A DNA stretch of 20,423 bases from NCBI GenBank assembly GCA_915063485.1, contig CAJZDJ010000030.1:1-20423 (forward strand), written 5' to 3'. Of the stretch, positions 1 to 6,980 are shown one piece after another. Origin of the DNA: an uncultured Actinomyces sp. (GTDB taxonomy: Bacteria > Actinomycetota > Actinomycetes > Actinomycetales > Actinomycetaceae). Numbering within the stretch: position 1 is the first letter of the stretch; every line of letters starts with the position of its first letter. Position numbers and translations under genes: made by a program. Under the pieces are notes generated by a model. That model had not been told where the DNA came from. It searched no databases and saw nothing but the letters and a program-made list of their open reading frames with translations.

Positions 1-20
1 ATAGCGACCGCATATCCTGC

Positions 21-67
21 GTTGGGGGTGAGTGTTTCACGTGAAACACTCACCCCCAACATTTTTG
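21..67 (+). terminator. 40-bp perfect palindrome containing parS, followed by a T-run (terminator-like)
   Basis: Positions 21-60 form a perfect inverted repeat centred between 40 and 41. The core, TGTTTCACGTGAAACA at 33-48, is a consensus ParB-binding parS site. The G/C-rich arms (GTTGGGGGTGAG and its complement) extend it to 40 bp, and ATTTTTG follows at 61-67. As RNA it would fold into an 18-bp stem with a 4-nt loop and a U-tract, so it looks like a factor-independent terminator for a plus-strand gene ending left of the window. No similar T-run exists on the other side. The dual role as parS and terminator is inference. Confidence 0.7.
33..48. promoter_or_regulatory. parS: parS centromere site 1
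   Basis: Exact 16-bp palindrome TGTTTCACGTGAAACA, the consensus bacterial chromosomal parS. ParB binds it as a dimer and spreads to neighbouring DNA. It lies about 7.7 kb from the DnaA boxes upstream of dnaA and is the outermost of the four sites seen here. Confidence 0.93.
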
Positions 68-126
68 CCCGCGCCTCAATCCTCCTGAAATTCGATATTT
101 AGTAGGGTAGGCCCTGGCAGATAATT

Positions 127-174
127 GTCTAGACTGCAAGACTTGTCTCATCGAGTATCTTCTAGACGAAAGAC
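127..174 (+). promoter_or_regulatory. Cluster of AGAC/GTCT inverted repeats in the brnQ leader
   Basis: Just upstream of brnQ the tetramer AGAC or its complement GTCT occurs six times in 48 bp. Two of these form a longer inverted repeat, GTCTAGA at 127-133 with TCTAGAC at 161-167, and AGACTTGTCT at 139-148 is a smaller one. This could be a repressor operator or an RNA hairpin in the leader. I could not recognise a convincing -35/-10 pair nearby and saw no T-box or other known riboswitch landmark. Function unknown. Confidence 0.3.
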
Positions 175-183
175 CTAAACGCT

Positions 184-1557
184 ATGGCAGCTAAATCAGC
201 TCACACTATTTCACCGCCTAGCGCTGAACCACATAAGTCCAAGCAGGCCGGTAAAGTCTCGCTTATTGCCGTGTCACTGATGCTGTTTTCGATGTTCTTC
301 GGAGCCGGAAACCTGATCTTCCCACCGGTTATGGGCGCCCAGGCGGGCACTGCCTTCACCCCTGCGATTATTGGCTTTTTGATTGGTGGCGTGCTGCTAC
401 CGGTTATTTCTGTCTTTGCCATTGCAGTGGCCGGAGCAGATCTACGAGACCTTTCCTCGCGCGCCGGTAAGGTGTTTGGGGTTATTTTCCCTTCGGCAGT
501 GTATTTATCGATTGGCGCTATTTACGGCGTGCCACGTACTGGTGCGGTTAGCTATTCAACCGCTATAAAACCGATTATTAATAGCGAAGGCATTTTGCCT
601 TCAATTATTTTCAACGCTGTGTTTTTCACCGTGGCAGTGCTGCTTTGCTGGCGTGAAGGCAAGGTGGTTAATTACTTGGGTAAGATCCTCACCCCGGCCT
701 TGTTGCTGCTGCTAGTTCTGCTGGTGACGCGCGCGCTGAGTGTCTTTGAGACCACCCCTGCCGCTCCCCAGGGTGATTACACCACGCAGCCGATTAATGC
801 CGGTTTGTTATCTGGCTATATGACGATGGACTCGGTAGCTGCCTTGGCTTTCGGTATCGTGGTGGTTAACGCCTTCACTTTTGGCCGCACCGGCATTTCC
901 CGCTCGGGGGCCACCACCCACACCGGCGTCGCCGCACTTATCGCTGGTGCTTTGCTGGCTGCGGTTTATGTGGGCCTTGGTTTTGTGGGTCAGTTGATGC
1001 CTAATGGGGCTAGCTATAGCGACGGCGCCGCCCTGCTTTCGGATGCGTCGGCACTGACTATGGGGTCGGTTGGTAGGTATGCCTATGGTTTGACAGTGCT
1101 GCTGGCTTGTATGACGACGGCGGTAGGCTTATTGGCTGCCTCTGCTGAGTTCTTTAACCGCCTTGCCCCGAAGCTTAGTTACCGGGCGTTGCTGATTGTT
1201 TTTGCGGTGATTGGTTTCGCCTTTGCTAGCTATGGTTTGGAGACTCTGCTTAAGATCTCAGCTCCGCTGATTACTTTCCTCTACCCCATTGCGATTACTT
1301 TGGTGTTTGCGACTTTGCTCAGCCATGCTTTGCGTCTGCGCAGTAATTTCATGTTCACTTTCGCTGCGTGGGGCGCAACCTTATGGTCGGCACTTACCTT
1401 TGCCAGTGAGCATGTTAAAGATGTGCCGGCGCTAAATGATTTTCTAGCTCTCTCCCCCGGCCAGGGTGCGCAGCTGGGCTGGATCCTGCCTACGGCATTG
1501 GTGGCAGGCTTGGGGCTGATTGTGGATCTAACTAAATCTTCGCGAGCTAAGATTTAG
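184..1557 (+). CDS. brnQ: Branched-chain amino acid:cation symporter, BrnQ/LIVCS family
   Basis: The product is a 457-aa polytopic membrane protein that should import leucine, isoleucine and valine with Na+ or H+. After a hydrophilic N-terminus of about 23 residues the first membrane segment carries the family hallmark FFGAGNLIFPP (residues 39-49). About a dozen hydrophobic segments follow, and the total length is normal for BrnQ (about 430-450 aa). ATG at 184 is used because it opens the frame, but no strong ribosome binding site precedes it (only GAAAG around 168-172), so the exact start is less certain. It converges on parB and shares a terminator with it. No amino acid metabolism genes are adjacent, so it is probably transcribed alone. 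The BrnQ call is confident. Substrate preference among branched-chain amino acids cannot be read from the sequence. Confidence 0.92.
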   Translation: MAAKSAHTISPPSAEPHKSKQAGKVSLIAVSLMLFSMFFGAGNLIFPPVMGAQAGTAFTPAIIGFLIGGVLLPVISVFAIAVAGADLRDLSSRAGKVFGVIFPSAVYLSIGAIYGVPRTGAVSYSTAIKPIINSEGILPSIIFNAVFFTVAVLLCWREGKVVNYLGKILTPALLLLLVLLVTRALSVFETTPAAPQGDYTTQPINAGLLSGYMTMDSVAALAFGIVVVNAFTFGRTGISRSGATTHTGVAALIAGALLAAVYVGLGFVGQLMPNGASYSDGAALLSDASALTMGSVGRYAYGLTVLLACMTTAVGLLAASAEFFNRLAPKLSYRALLIVFAVIGFAFASYGLETLLKISAPLITFLYPIAITLVFATLLSHALRLRSNFMFTFAAWGATLWSALTFASEHVKDVPALNDFLALSPGQGAQLGWILPTALVAGLGLIVDLTKSSRAKI

Positions 1558-1576
1558 CGGCAACAAGCAAAACGCA

Positions 1577-1614
1577 GGGGCGGCCAAGTTCATCAGAACT
1601 TGGCCGCCCCTTTT
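1577..1614. terminator. Bidirectional terminator between brnQ and parB
   Basis: A perfect 14-bp stem (GGGGCGGCCAAGTT at 1577-1590 with its complement at 1597-1610) encloses the loop CATCAG. TTTTG follows on the plus strand, and on the minus strand the stem is followed by TGCGTTTTG. It sits between two convergent genes (brnQ ends at 1557, parB at 1632) and should end transcription from both sides. Confidence 0.9.
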
Positions 1615-1631
1615 GTCAGCGCTTGCTGGCG

Positions 1632-2837
1632 CTAGTTTTTGGAGGCTGAAGTTAGCGAGCCGACGATTCGCTCTAGATCCTCACCGCCGCTAAATTCGAT
1701 GACGATTTTGCCTTTCTTGGCACCCTGGGTAACCTTCACGCGCGCGTCAAAAATACCCGAGAGTTTGGTGGAAAGTTCGCGGTTAAGCACTGCACGGTTG
1801 CGGGCTTTAACCTTGGTCTCCCCCGCCTCAGCGGCGTCCACCTGCAAGGCCACCTGTTCTTCAGTATTGCGTACTGACAGGCCCTCGTTAACGATGCGCT
1901 CAGCCAGCTTTTCCATAGCCTCGGCGTCGGGCAGGCCCAGTAGGGCACGGGCGTGACCAGCAGACAGGGAACCGTCAGTGAGTTGGTTTTGTACCGACGG
2001 CGGCAGCTTCATTAGACGCAATGTGTTAGCAATTTGGGAGCGAGAGCGCGCAATACGCTCAGCCAACTCGCTTTGAGTGCAACCAAAGTCGTCTAGCAGC
2101 TGCTGATAGGCGGCAGCCTCTTCCAGCGGGTTTAGCTGTACACGGTGCAGGTTTTCCAGCAGGGCGTCACGCAGCAGATCATCATCTGCGGTTGTACGCA
2201 CAATTGCGGGAATGGTTTCTAGGCCAGCTTCACGCGAGGCGCGCAGACGCCGCTCACCCATAACCAGTTCATAGGCACGTCCGCCAGGCACTGTTTCACG
2301 TGAAACACCATCGGGCAGCGGCTCACTTTCAGGCCAGGGGCGCACCACGATCGGCTGCAGCAAACCAACTTCTTTAATTGAAGCTGACAGCTCGGCAATT
2401 TCTGCCTGATCAAAATGAGTCCGTGGTTGACGACGGTTAGGCACAATCGCATCAACCGGAATCTCAGCAAAACTTGTGCCGGGCACATCCACCAGCTCAA
2501 CCGGCTGCGCACCCTCAGCGGCAGCAGCGGCAGCAGCGGCGTCGTCGTTAGAAGCAGCGGCCTCACTAGCCAACGAGAGAGTCCCACCCGTGACCGTTTC
2601 ACGTGAAACACTCTTTTTACGAGAGCCTCGATCGCGGCGCGGGGCGGGGGCTAGCAGGGAGGTGACAATCTCGGAAGTTTCCGAACTACCAGCGAAGAAC
2701 AGGTCCGTGGGGCGCTGACCATCAGTGCCAGTAGCCTCAGCGGCGTTGTGCGCAGGACGGGAAACAACTTCTTGCTCGGCGGGTTCTGGGATCAATGAGG
2801 CGAGGCCACGACCTAGCCCTCGACGGTTTTTAGCCAT
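1632..2837 (-). CDS. parB: Chromosome-partitioning protein ParB
   Basis: This 401-aa protein is the CTP-dependent DNA clamp that loads at parS and organises the origin region for segregation with ParA. The N-terminus KNRRGLGRGLASLIP is the usual ParA-contacting motif. A long low-complexity linker with a poly-Ala run follows to about residue 120. The CTP-binding and clamp domain includes GERRLRA (194-200) and ENLHRVQLNP (228-237). A helix-turn-helix region lies around 253-276 and the C-terminal dimerisation domain at the end. I chose ATG at 2837 because it gives the conserved N-terminus; a longer frame upstream overlaps parA. The parA stop and parB start are one base apart (TGACATG), so translation is probably coupled. 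Two parS sites lie inside the gene, each read as VSRETV (residues 77-82 and 178-183). The second lengthens a loop of the clamp domain. Confidence 0.97.
   Translation of the reverse strand: MAKNRRGLGRGLASLIPEPAEQEVVSRPAHNAAEATGTDGQRPTDLFFAGSSETSEIVTSLLAPAPRRDRGSRKKSVSRETVTGGTLSLASEAAASNDDAAAAAAAAEGAQPVELVDVPGTSFAEIPVDAIVPNRRQPRTHFDQAEIAELSASIKEVGLLQPIVVRPWPESEPLPDGVSRETVPGGRAYELVMGERRLRASREAGLETIPAIVRTTADDDLLRDALLENLHRVQLNPLEEAAAYQQLLDDFGCTQSELAERIARSRSQIANTLRLMKLPPSVQNQLTDGSLSAGHARALLGLPDAEAMEKLAERIVNEGLSVRNTEEQVALQVDAAEAGETKVKARNRAVLNRELSTKLSGIFDARVKVTQGAKKGKIVIEFSGGEDLERIVGSLTSASKN
2292..2307. promoter_or_regulatory. parS: parS site 2, inside parB
   Basis: Exact 16-bp consensus TGTTTCACGTGAAACA within parB. 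On the coding strand it is read GTT TCA CGT GAA ACA, giving V-S-R-E-T at residues 178-182, in a loop just before the conserved GERRLRA motif. A parS inside parB is also known in Bacillus subtilis spo0J. Confidence 0.93.
2595..2610. promoter_or_regulatory. parS: parS site 3, inside parB
   Basis: CGTTTCACGTGAAACA differs from the 16-bp consensus only in its first base, and the central 14 bp are an exact palindrome. It lies in the low-complexity linker of parB and is read as V-S-R-E-T at residues 77-81, in the same frame as site 2. Confidence 0.9.
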
Positions 2838-2838
2838 G

Positions 2839-3747
2839 TCAGTTTTCCTTAGGAGCGACGCCGGGCTGGGTAATCCCGCGCATTGAAATTTCTTGTGCCA
2901 GTCGTTTGTATGCCACCGCGCCGGTTGAGCGCGGATCCCAGGTGACCACCGGTTCGCCGTAGGAAGGGGCCTCGGCAATACGAACCGACCTAGGAATCTT
3001 GGTTTCTAGCGTGGCGTGGGGGAAGTAGGTTTTCACCTCGGATTCGACGTCGCGCGCCAACATGGTGCGCTTGTCGAACATGGTAAGGGCAATCATCGAT
3101 ACGTGTAGCGCCGGGTTGTAAACCTTGGCAATACGATCGATAGAACGAGTAAGCAGAGCCAAGCCTTCAAGGGCGTAGTACTCGGCCTGCATGGGGATTA
3201 GCACTTCACCGGCGGCCACGAAGGCGTTAATGGTGATAATGCCAAGTGAGGGAGGGCAGTCGATAATGACGTAGTCCACGCGCTTACCGCCGCTGCGGTT
3301 TACCTCAATGAGGTAGTTGCGCACTGCTTCACGTAGTCGAGATTGGCGCCCGACAGCCTCTAGTAGATCAATTTCCACTGAGGAAAGATCGATATTGGAC
3401 ACCACTACCTGTAGGTTCTCCCCTAGCTCGGTAACCTTCGCTACCTGACTGATGGGTTTACCTTCCACTATCACGTCATAGACGGAAGGTTCACCCTCGG
3501 GGTGTTCCAGCCCGAATGCGGTGGAGGCGTTACCCTGCGGGTCAGCGTCAATAAGCAATACCCTCAGGCCCGCTTCGGCTAGTGCCGCAGCTACGTTTAC
3601 CGCAGTTGAGGTTTTGCCGACGCCGCCTTTTTGGTTAGCGACGGCGATAACTCGGGTCTGGGTGGGTGTAGCAAAGCCTAGTTCACGCACCTTCTCCAGG
3701 GCGGTGGTATCAGCCTTGAGTTGGTCGAAAATGGATGAGCCAGACAC
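2839..3747 (-). CDS. parA: Chromosome-partitioning ATPase ParA (Soj)
   Basis: A 302-aa MinD/ParA-type ATPase that binds nucleoid DNA as an ATP dimer and is released by ParB, moving origins apart. The deviant Walker A motif KGGVGKTS is at residues 40-47, with the signature lysine K40 and catalytic-site K45. The second motif, LLIDADPQGN, spans 64-73, and YVIIDCPPS follows further on. I chose the GTG start at 3747 because AGGAG lies four bases upstream and the product then has a typical length. The open frame continues to 4014, but that extension crosses a parS site and the putative promoter and shows no conserved sequence. Another GTG at 3759 overlaps the ribosome site. It is followed after one base by parB. 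A rho-independent terminator upstream separates it from rsmG, so parAB should be an independent operon. Confidence 0.95.
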   Translation of the reverse strand: MSGSSIFDQLKADTTALEKVRELGFATPTQTRVIAVANQKGGVGKTSTAVNVAAALAEAGLRVLLIDADPQGNASTAFGLEHPEGEPSVYDVIVEGKPISQVAKVTELGENLQVVVSNIDLSSVEIDLLEAVGRQSRLREAVRNYLIEVNRSGGKRVDYVIIDCPPSLGIITINAFVAAGEVLIPMQAEYYALEGLALLTRSIDRIAKVYNPALHVSMIALTMFDKRTMLARDVESEVKTYFPHATLETKIPRSVRIAEAPSYGEPVVTWDPRSTGAVAYKRLAQEISMRGITQPGVAPKEN

Positions 3748-3827
3748 TTTGCTCCTCACGAGTGCGATCAGATCAGGACTAAAGTTTACGCGATCGACGC
3801 CCTCACAAAGGTCAGGCGCACCAAAAA

Positions 3828-3855
3828 ATAATACAGTTGTTTCACGTGAAACAAC
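3828..3855 (-). promoter_or_regulatory. parS: parS site 4 overlapping the putative parA promoter
   Basis: TGTTTCACGTGAAACA at 3838-3853 is an exact parS, part of a 20-bp palindrome (3836-3855). On the minus strand a -10-like TATTAT lies at 3833-3828, four bases downstream of the parS core. The -35 position would therefore fall inside parS, where the match is poor (TTGTTT or TGTTGT). ParB bound here would cover the promoter, suggesting autoregulation of parAB. The parS call is firm. The promoter is tentative. Confidence 0.8.
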
Positions 3856-3971
3856 ACGCAACAGACTGAGCTCCCCAGTCACACCAGTCACACAGTTAAC
3901 AAGTAGAACTGGCGCAAAGTCGTAAAAGCCGCGCCCAAGCGAGCACGCCCACTTCACTACGTTCTGCAGCA

Positions 3972-4011
3972 TTTCAAAACAAAAGCGAGGCCCGGTTTCC
4001 CGAGCCTCGCT
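3972..4011 (-). terminator. Terminator of the rpmH-rsmG operon
   Basis: On the minus strand AGCGAGGC (4011-4004) pairs with GCCTCGCT (3991-3984). A C/A mismatch, three inner G-C pairs and a small loop complete the hairpin, and the U-rich tail TTTGTTTTG follows. It lies between the rsmG stop (4130) and the parA start (3747). Confidence 0.8.
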
Positions 4012-4016
4012 CACGT

Positions 4017-4134
4017 TGTTTAGCCATCCTTGGCCGGGTCTAGCTTTAGCTTGGAGCCAGCCTTAACTTGGGTCCAGTTTTAGCTCTGGCCAACCCTTAG
4101 CTTTATCCCAGCCTTAGCCTGACCCAGCCTTAGC
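4017..4134 (-). repeat. Degenerate tandem repeat, about 7 units of 16-17 bp
   Basis: Read on the minus strand from the end of rsmG, the unit GCTAAGGCTGGG plus 4-5 variable bases recurs about seven times. Examples are gctaaggctgggtcag, gctaaggctgggataaa, gctaagggttggccaga, gctaaaactggacccaa and gttaaggctggctccaa. The rsmG stop codon TAA is part of the first unit. The period is not a multiple of three and stops are frequent, so it is not coding. It lies in the 3' untranslated part of the rsmG operon, before its terminator. Function unknown. Confidence 0.75.
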
Positions 4135-4789
4135 GGGGCCGACGCACCTCCACCACGCGGGTGACGTCGTCGTCGCTAGTAACCACTTCATGCAGCACTG
4201 CCGGCAGCAGCTTGGCCTTCTTAATAACGTACTTGGCGTCATTAATCTCGCGCTGTGCCTGCTCCCCCTTCAGGGCCAGCAGCACGCCACCGGGGGCGAT
4301 CAGCGGGGAAGCCATGCGGGTCAGCTTGCTCAGGTTGGCCACAGCCCGGGCGGTCACCACATCGAAACGCTCACGCATTTCTTCGGCCCGGCCCCGCCAC
4401 ACCCGCACATTGTCCAGGTCTAGCTCTTCAGCCACCAGCTCCAGCCAGGCGCAGCGGCGCTCCATCGGCTCAATCAGGGTCACTTCCAGATCCGGACGAG
4501 ACAAGGCCACCACCACTCCGGGCAGCCCCGCACCTGAACCTAGATCCGCCACGCTACCGTGCCTGGGCAGGAAAGGCACCACCGCCGCACTGTTAACCAG
4601 GTGGCGCGAGTAGAGACACGGTAGCTCGCGCGGGCCGATCAGCCCCCGCAGCTGCCCCTCCTCAGCTAGCATCTGGGCGTAGTGCTCCAGGCCAGACCAG
4701 GCCATACCGAACATGTCGCGCATTTCGGCGGTGGGTACTTCCAGAGCCTGCTCGCTCTGGGAGCACTCCCCCTGGGCGTTATGGCTCAT
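4130..4789 (-). CDS. rsmG: 16S rRNA (guanine-527-N7)-methyltransferase RsmG (GidB)
   Basis: A 219-aa Rossmann-fold methyltransferase that uses S-adenosylmethionine to methylate N7 of G527 (E. coli numbering) in 16S rRNA. Loss of this enzyme gives low-level streptomycin resistance in several bacteria (family knowledge). The SAM-binding motif VADLGSGAGLPG is at residues 80-91, preceded by the conserved LYSRHLVNS (59-67). VVTARAVANL, further on, is also typical. The length is normal for the family. Its start is one base after the khpB stop, so translation is probably coupled. It is the last gene of the rpmH operon, and its stop codon lies in the first unit of the tandem repeat. Confidence 0.95.
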   Translation of the reverse strand: MSHNAQGECSQSEQALEVPTAEMRDMFGMAWSGLEHYAQMLAEEGQLRGLIGPRELPCLYSRHLVNSAAVVPFLPRHGSVADLGSGAGLPGVVVALSRPDLEVTLIEPMERRCAWLELVAEELDLDNVRVWRGRAEEMRERFDVVTARAVANLSKLTRMASPLIAPGGVLLALKGEQAQREINDAKYVIKKAKLLPAVLHEVVTSDDDVTRVVEVRRPR

Positions 4790-4790
4790 T

Positions 4791-5411
4791 TCAGGCTTCC
4801 TCGACGGCGTCGGCCGGGCTGTCTACGGTCTCAGCGGACTCGGCGACCTCGGCAGCCACGTCGGACTCGGCGGCCTCAAGCTCAGCGCCCTCTTCAGCCT
4901 CTTCAACCTCATCTTCGGCGTCGTCGACGGGCAGAACCACCACGTGACGGTGCGGCTCTACCCCCTCAGACTCAGAGACCAGGCCGGCATTAGCAACCAC
5001 GTCGTGGCAGACCTTGCGCTCAAAGGGGTTCATAGCCTCCAGCGCTACCGGCTTGCCACTAGCCAACACGGACTTAACCGCCTCGGCGGCGATAGCAGTC
5101 AGCTGCTGGCGACGCTCCTCGCGGTAACCAGCGATGTCCAGCATTAGGCGCGAACGCGAACCAGTGCGGGCCTGTACGGCCAAGCGGGTCAGCTCCTGGA
5201 GGGCTTCAAGCACCTCACCGTCGCGGCCCACTAGGGTGGCTAACTCACGTTCATCGCCGTCCTCACCGGGGATGATGGCCACGGAGGCGCGCCCGTGATC
5301 CACATCGATGTCGATATCCCCGCCTAGATCGGCAATATCTAGTAGCTCTTCTAGGTAGTCAGCGCCGACTTCGCCTTCTTCCTCAAGCTGCTTGACGGTT
5401 TCCTGGCTCAC
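4791..5411 (-). CDS. khpB: RNA-binding protein KhpB/Jag (KH and R3H domains)
   Basis: A 206-aa cytoplasmic RNA-binding protein of the Jag family, nearly always encoded beside yidC. The KH domain includes the loop G-R-D-G (residues 62-65) in LVGRDGEVLEAL. The R3H domain has the R-x3-H signature at R132/H136 (ERKVCH), followed by SEGVEPHRHVVV. The N-terminal Jag-N domain of Firmicutes proteins is absent, as is usual in Actinobacteria. From about residue 153 the tail is very acidic (repeated Glu, Asp and Ala). GTG at 5411 is the start, with AAGGAG upstream. In Firmicutes KhpB partners with KhpA in post-transcriptional control of cell division; the role here is inferred from the family. Confidence 0.92.
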   Translation of the reverse strand: MSQETVKQLEEEGEVGADYLEELLDIADLGGDIDIDVDHGRASVAIIPGEDGDERELATLVGRDGEVLEALQELTRLAVQARTGSRSRLMLDIAGYREERRQQLTAIAAEAVKSVLASGKPVALEAMNPFERKVCHDVVANAGLVSESEGVEPHRHVVVLPVDDAEDEVEEAEEGAELEAAESDVAAEVAESAETVDSPADAVEEA

Positions 5412-5462
5412 CAGAAAACTCCTTCCACTAGTTATAACTAAGTCTTATTAGTTTTATAAGAA
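5412..5462 (-). promoter_or_regulatory. AT-rich palindromic gap between yidC and khpB
   Basis: This 51-bp gap is the longest intergenic space inside the minus-strand operon. It holds a 12-bp palindrome TAGTTATAACTA (5429-5440) and an inverted repeat CTTAT/ATAAG (5444-5460). It could be a weak internal promoter or an RNA processing site, but no clear -35/-10 pair is present. Confidence 0.25.
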
Positions 5463-6635
5463 CTACTTCTTAGCGGAGTTACCGCCCTTAGAGCCCTTTT
5501 TCTTCTTGGAACCGCCGGACTTGCTGGCGTTCTTAGCCCCATTAGCGGCCCCGTTAGAGCCCTTAGCGCCGCTAGCACCAGCGTTCTTAGCGCCGCTGGC
5601 ATCAAAAGCCTGCTGACGTTCGCGGGCACGCTCAGCGTAGCGCTGCTCAGCGGTGAAGGCGGTACGGTTCTTCTTTTTCTTGCGGTTGTTACGTACCGGC
5701 TGGACTCGCTGCCCCGGCCCCGACGACGCCGTTTCATCCTCACTGCCAGCTGCGGCTGCGGGCTTCTTTTCGTCGTCAGGCGGCAGACCCTTACGACGAC
5801 GGCGCTCCTGGCGCTTCTTGTAGGCTTCAGAGCCAACTGCGGGCATGTTGCGAATAGTCCACCACTGCTGACCCATGGTCCATACGTTAGAAACCAGCCA
5901 GTAGATCAACACACCAACCTGGAACTGAGGTCCGGTAATGAAGAAGATCAGCGGCATACCATACATCATCATGCGCTGGCTACGCATAGCCGGGTTGTCG
6001 GATTCGGTAACCGACTTAGGCATGTTCTTCATGGTCAGCTGGTGCATGGTGTAGAACTGCGTGGCAGTCATCAGCACGATCAGCACCATGGTCACGATCT
6101 TTACGGTGGCGGAGCCCCCGTGCATAAAGGAAGAGCTCAGCGGCGCCCCAAACAAGTTGGAGGACTGCACATCCGCCGCCAAGGCGGGAGTTAGCGGACC
6201 AATCTTTACCGGGTGGGCGCTACCGGCAGAGTTAGCCACTTCCTGCAGGCGAGCCAGCACACGAAATAGCGCAAAGAAGATCGGCATCTGGATCAGCAGC
6301 GGCAAGCATGAAGACAACGGGTTGGTGCCGTGCTTGCGGTACAGCGCCATCATTTCTTCACGCATACGCTCCTGCGATGCGGGGTCTTTCTTACCCTTGT
6401 ACTTGTTCTGCAGGGCGCGCAGCTCAGGCTGCATGGCTTGCATACCGCGTGAAGAGCGAATCTGCTTCACAAACAGCGGCATGATCAGCACTCGCACCAC
6501 TATGGTTAGGCCTACGATTGACAGCACCCAGGCGGGGCCGGGTCCATCACTCATACCGAGGGCAACCAGCAGCTTGTGGATGGTAACCATCACCCAAGCC
6601 TCGGCCACCTTCAGTGGCATTAGCAGTCCGTCCAT
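5463..6635 (-). CDS. yidC: Membrane protein insertase YidC/Oxa1
   Basis: A 390-aa inner-membrane insertase that places membrane proteins into the bilayer, alone or with SecYEG. The core runs from the first membrane segment, with the conserved hydrophilic-groove arginine in GLTIVVRVLIMPL (R48), through KQIRSSRGMQAMQPELRALQ and a cytoplasmic hairpin. HGTNPLSSCLPLLIQMPIFFALFRVL and later hydrophobic segments complete it. As in other Gram-positive homologues there is no large periplasmic domain. The C-terminal tail after about residue 275 is long, basic and of low complexity (Lys, Gly, Ser, Ala, Asn). Such tails can contact the ribosome in other YidC proteins. ATG at 6635 is supported by AGGAG. 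It lies 18 bp after yidD. Confidence 0.96.
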   Translation of the reverse strand: MDGLLMPLKVAEAWVMVTIHKLLVALGMSDGPGPAWVLSIVGLTIVVRVLIMPLFVKQIRSSRGMQAMQPELRALQNKYKGKKDPASQERMREEMMALYRKHGTNPLSSCLPLLIQMPIFFALFRVLARLQEVANSAGSAHPVKIGPLTPALAADVQSSNLFGAPLSSSFMHGGSATVKIVTMVLIVLMTATQFYTMHQLTMKNMPKSVTESDNPAMRSQRMMMYGMPLIFFITGPQFQVGVLIYWLVSNVWTMGQQWWTIRNMPAVGSEAYKKRQERRRRKGLPPDDEKKPAAAAGSEDETASSGPGQRVQPVRNNRKKKKNRTAFTAEQRYAERARERQQAFDASGAKNAGASGAKGSNGAANGAKNASKSGGSKKKKGSKGGNSAKK

Positions 6636-6653
6636 TAAACTCTCCTTTTATGG

Positions 6654-6980
6654 TCAGCCAAGCTGGCCTTGCCGCGTCTGCGGCGCATCTTGTCCCGCAG
6701 CTGCGCTAGGCACCTGGAAGCGGGCTACATCTTTGGGGTAGGCGTAACGCCAGTGCCCCACCTCGGGCACATGATCCACGCCGCCACGGCTATAGGGATT
6801 GCAACGCAAAATGCGCCACGCGCTCAACGCTAATCCCTTAAAAACTCCGTGCACTTCAATAGCCTCGACGGCGTAGGTGGAACAGCTGGGATAGTAGCGG
6901 CAACGCGGCGCTATAGCTGGGGAAATGTACTTGCGGTACCAGCCAATGGGGGCCAGCACCAAACGCTTAAACACTTTCAC
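6654..6980 (-). CDS. yidD: Membrane protein insertion efficiency factor YidD
   Basis: A small (108-aa) membrane-associated protein that helps YidC-dependent insertion. The family motif is clear: the cysteine-rich [14 protein letters not shown] (residues 27-40), then [14 protein letters not shown] (59-72). An amphipathic N-terminus ([19 protein letters not shown]) precedes them. The start is a GTG at 6980, so the gene overlaps the end of rnpA by 14 bp in a different frame. No strong ribosome site is visible, which suggests translational coupling to rnpA. The C-terminal 25 residues (Gln, Ala, Pro-rich) are an unconserved tail. Confidence 0.93.
   Translation of the reverse strand: MKVFKRLVLAPIGWYRKYISPAIAPRCRYYPSCSTYAVEAIEVHGVFKGLALSAWRILRCNPYSRGGVDHVPEVGHWRYAYPKDVARFQVPSAAAGQDAPQTRQGQLG

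Noticed and set aside
70..183. T-box or other riboswitch before brnQ
   Set aside because: The leader is short, and I see no T-box sequence, specifier stem or antiterminator. Only short inverted repeats are present.
2838..2978. Upstream extension of parB by 47 codons
   Set aside because: It overlaps the end of parA and lacks conservation. The ATG at 2837 gives the typical ParB N-terminus.
3748..4014. Upstream extension of parA by 89 codons
   Set aside because: It crosses the parS site, the putative promoter and the operon terminator. GTG at 3747 has a ribosome site and gives a normal length.
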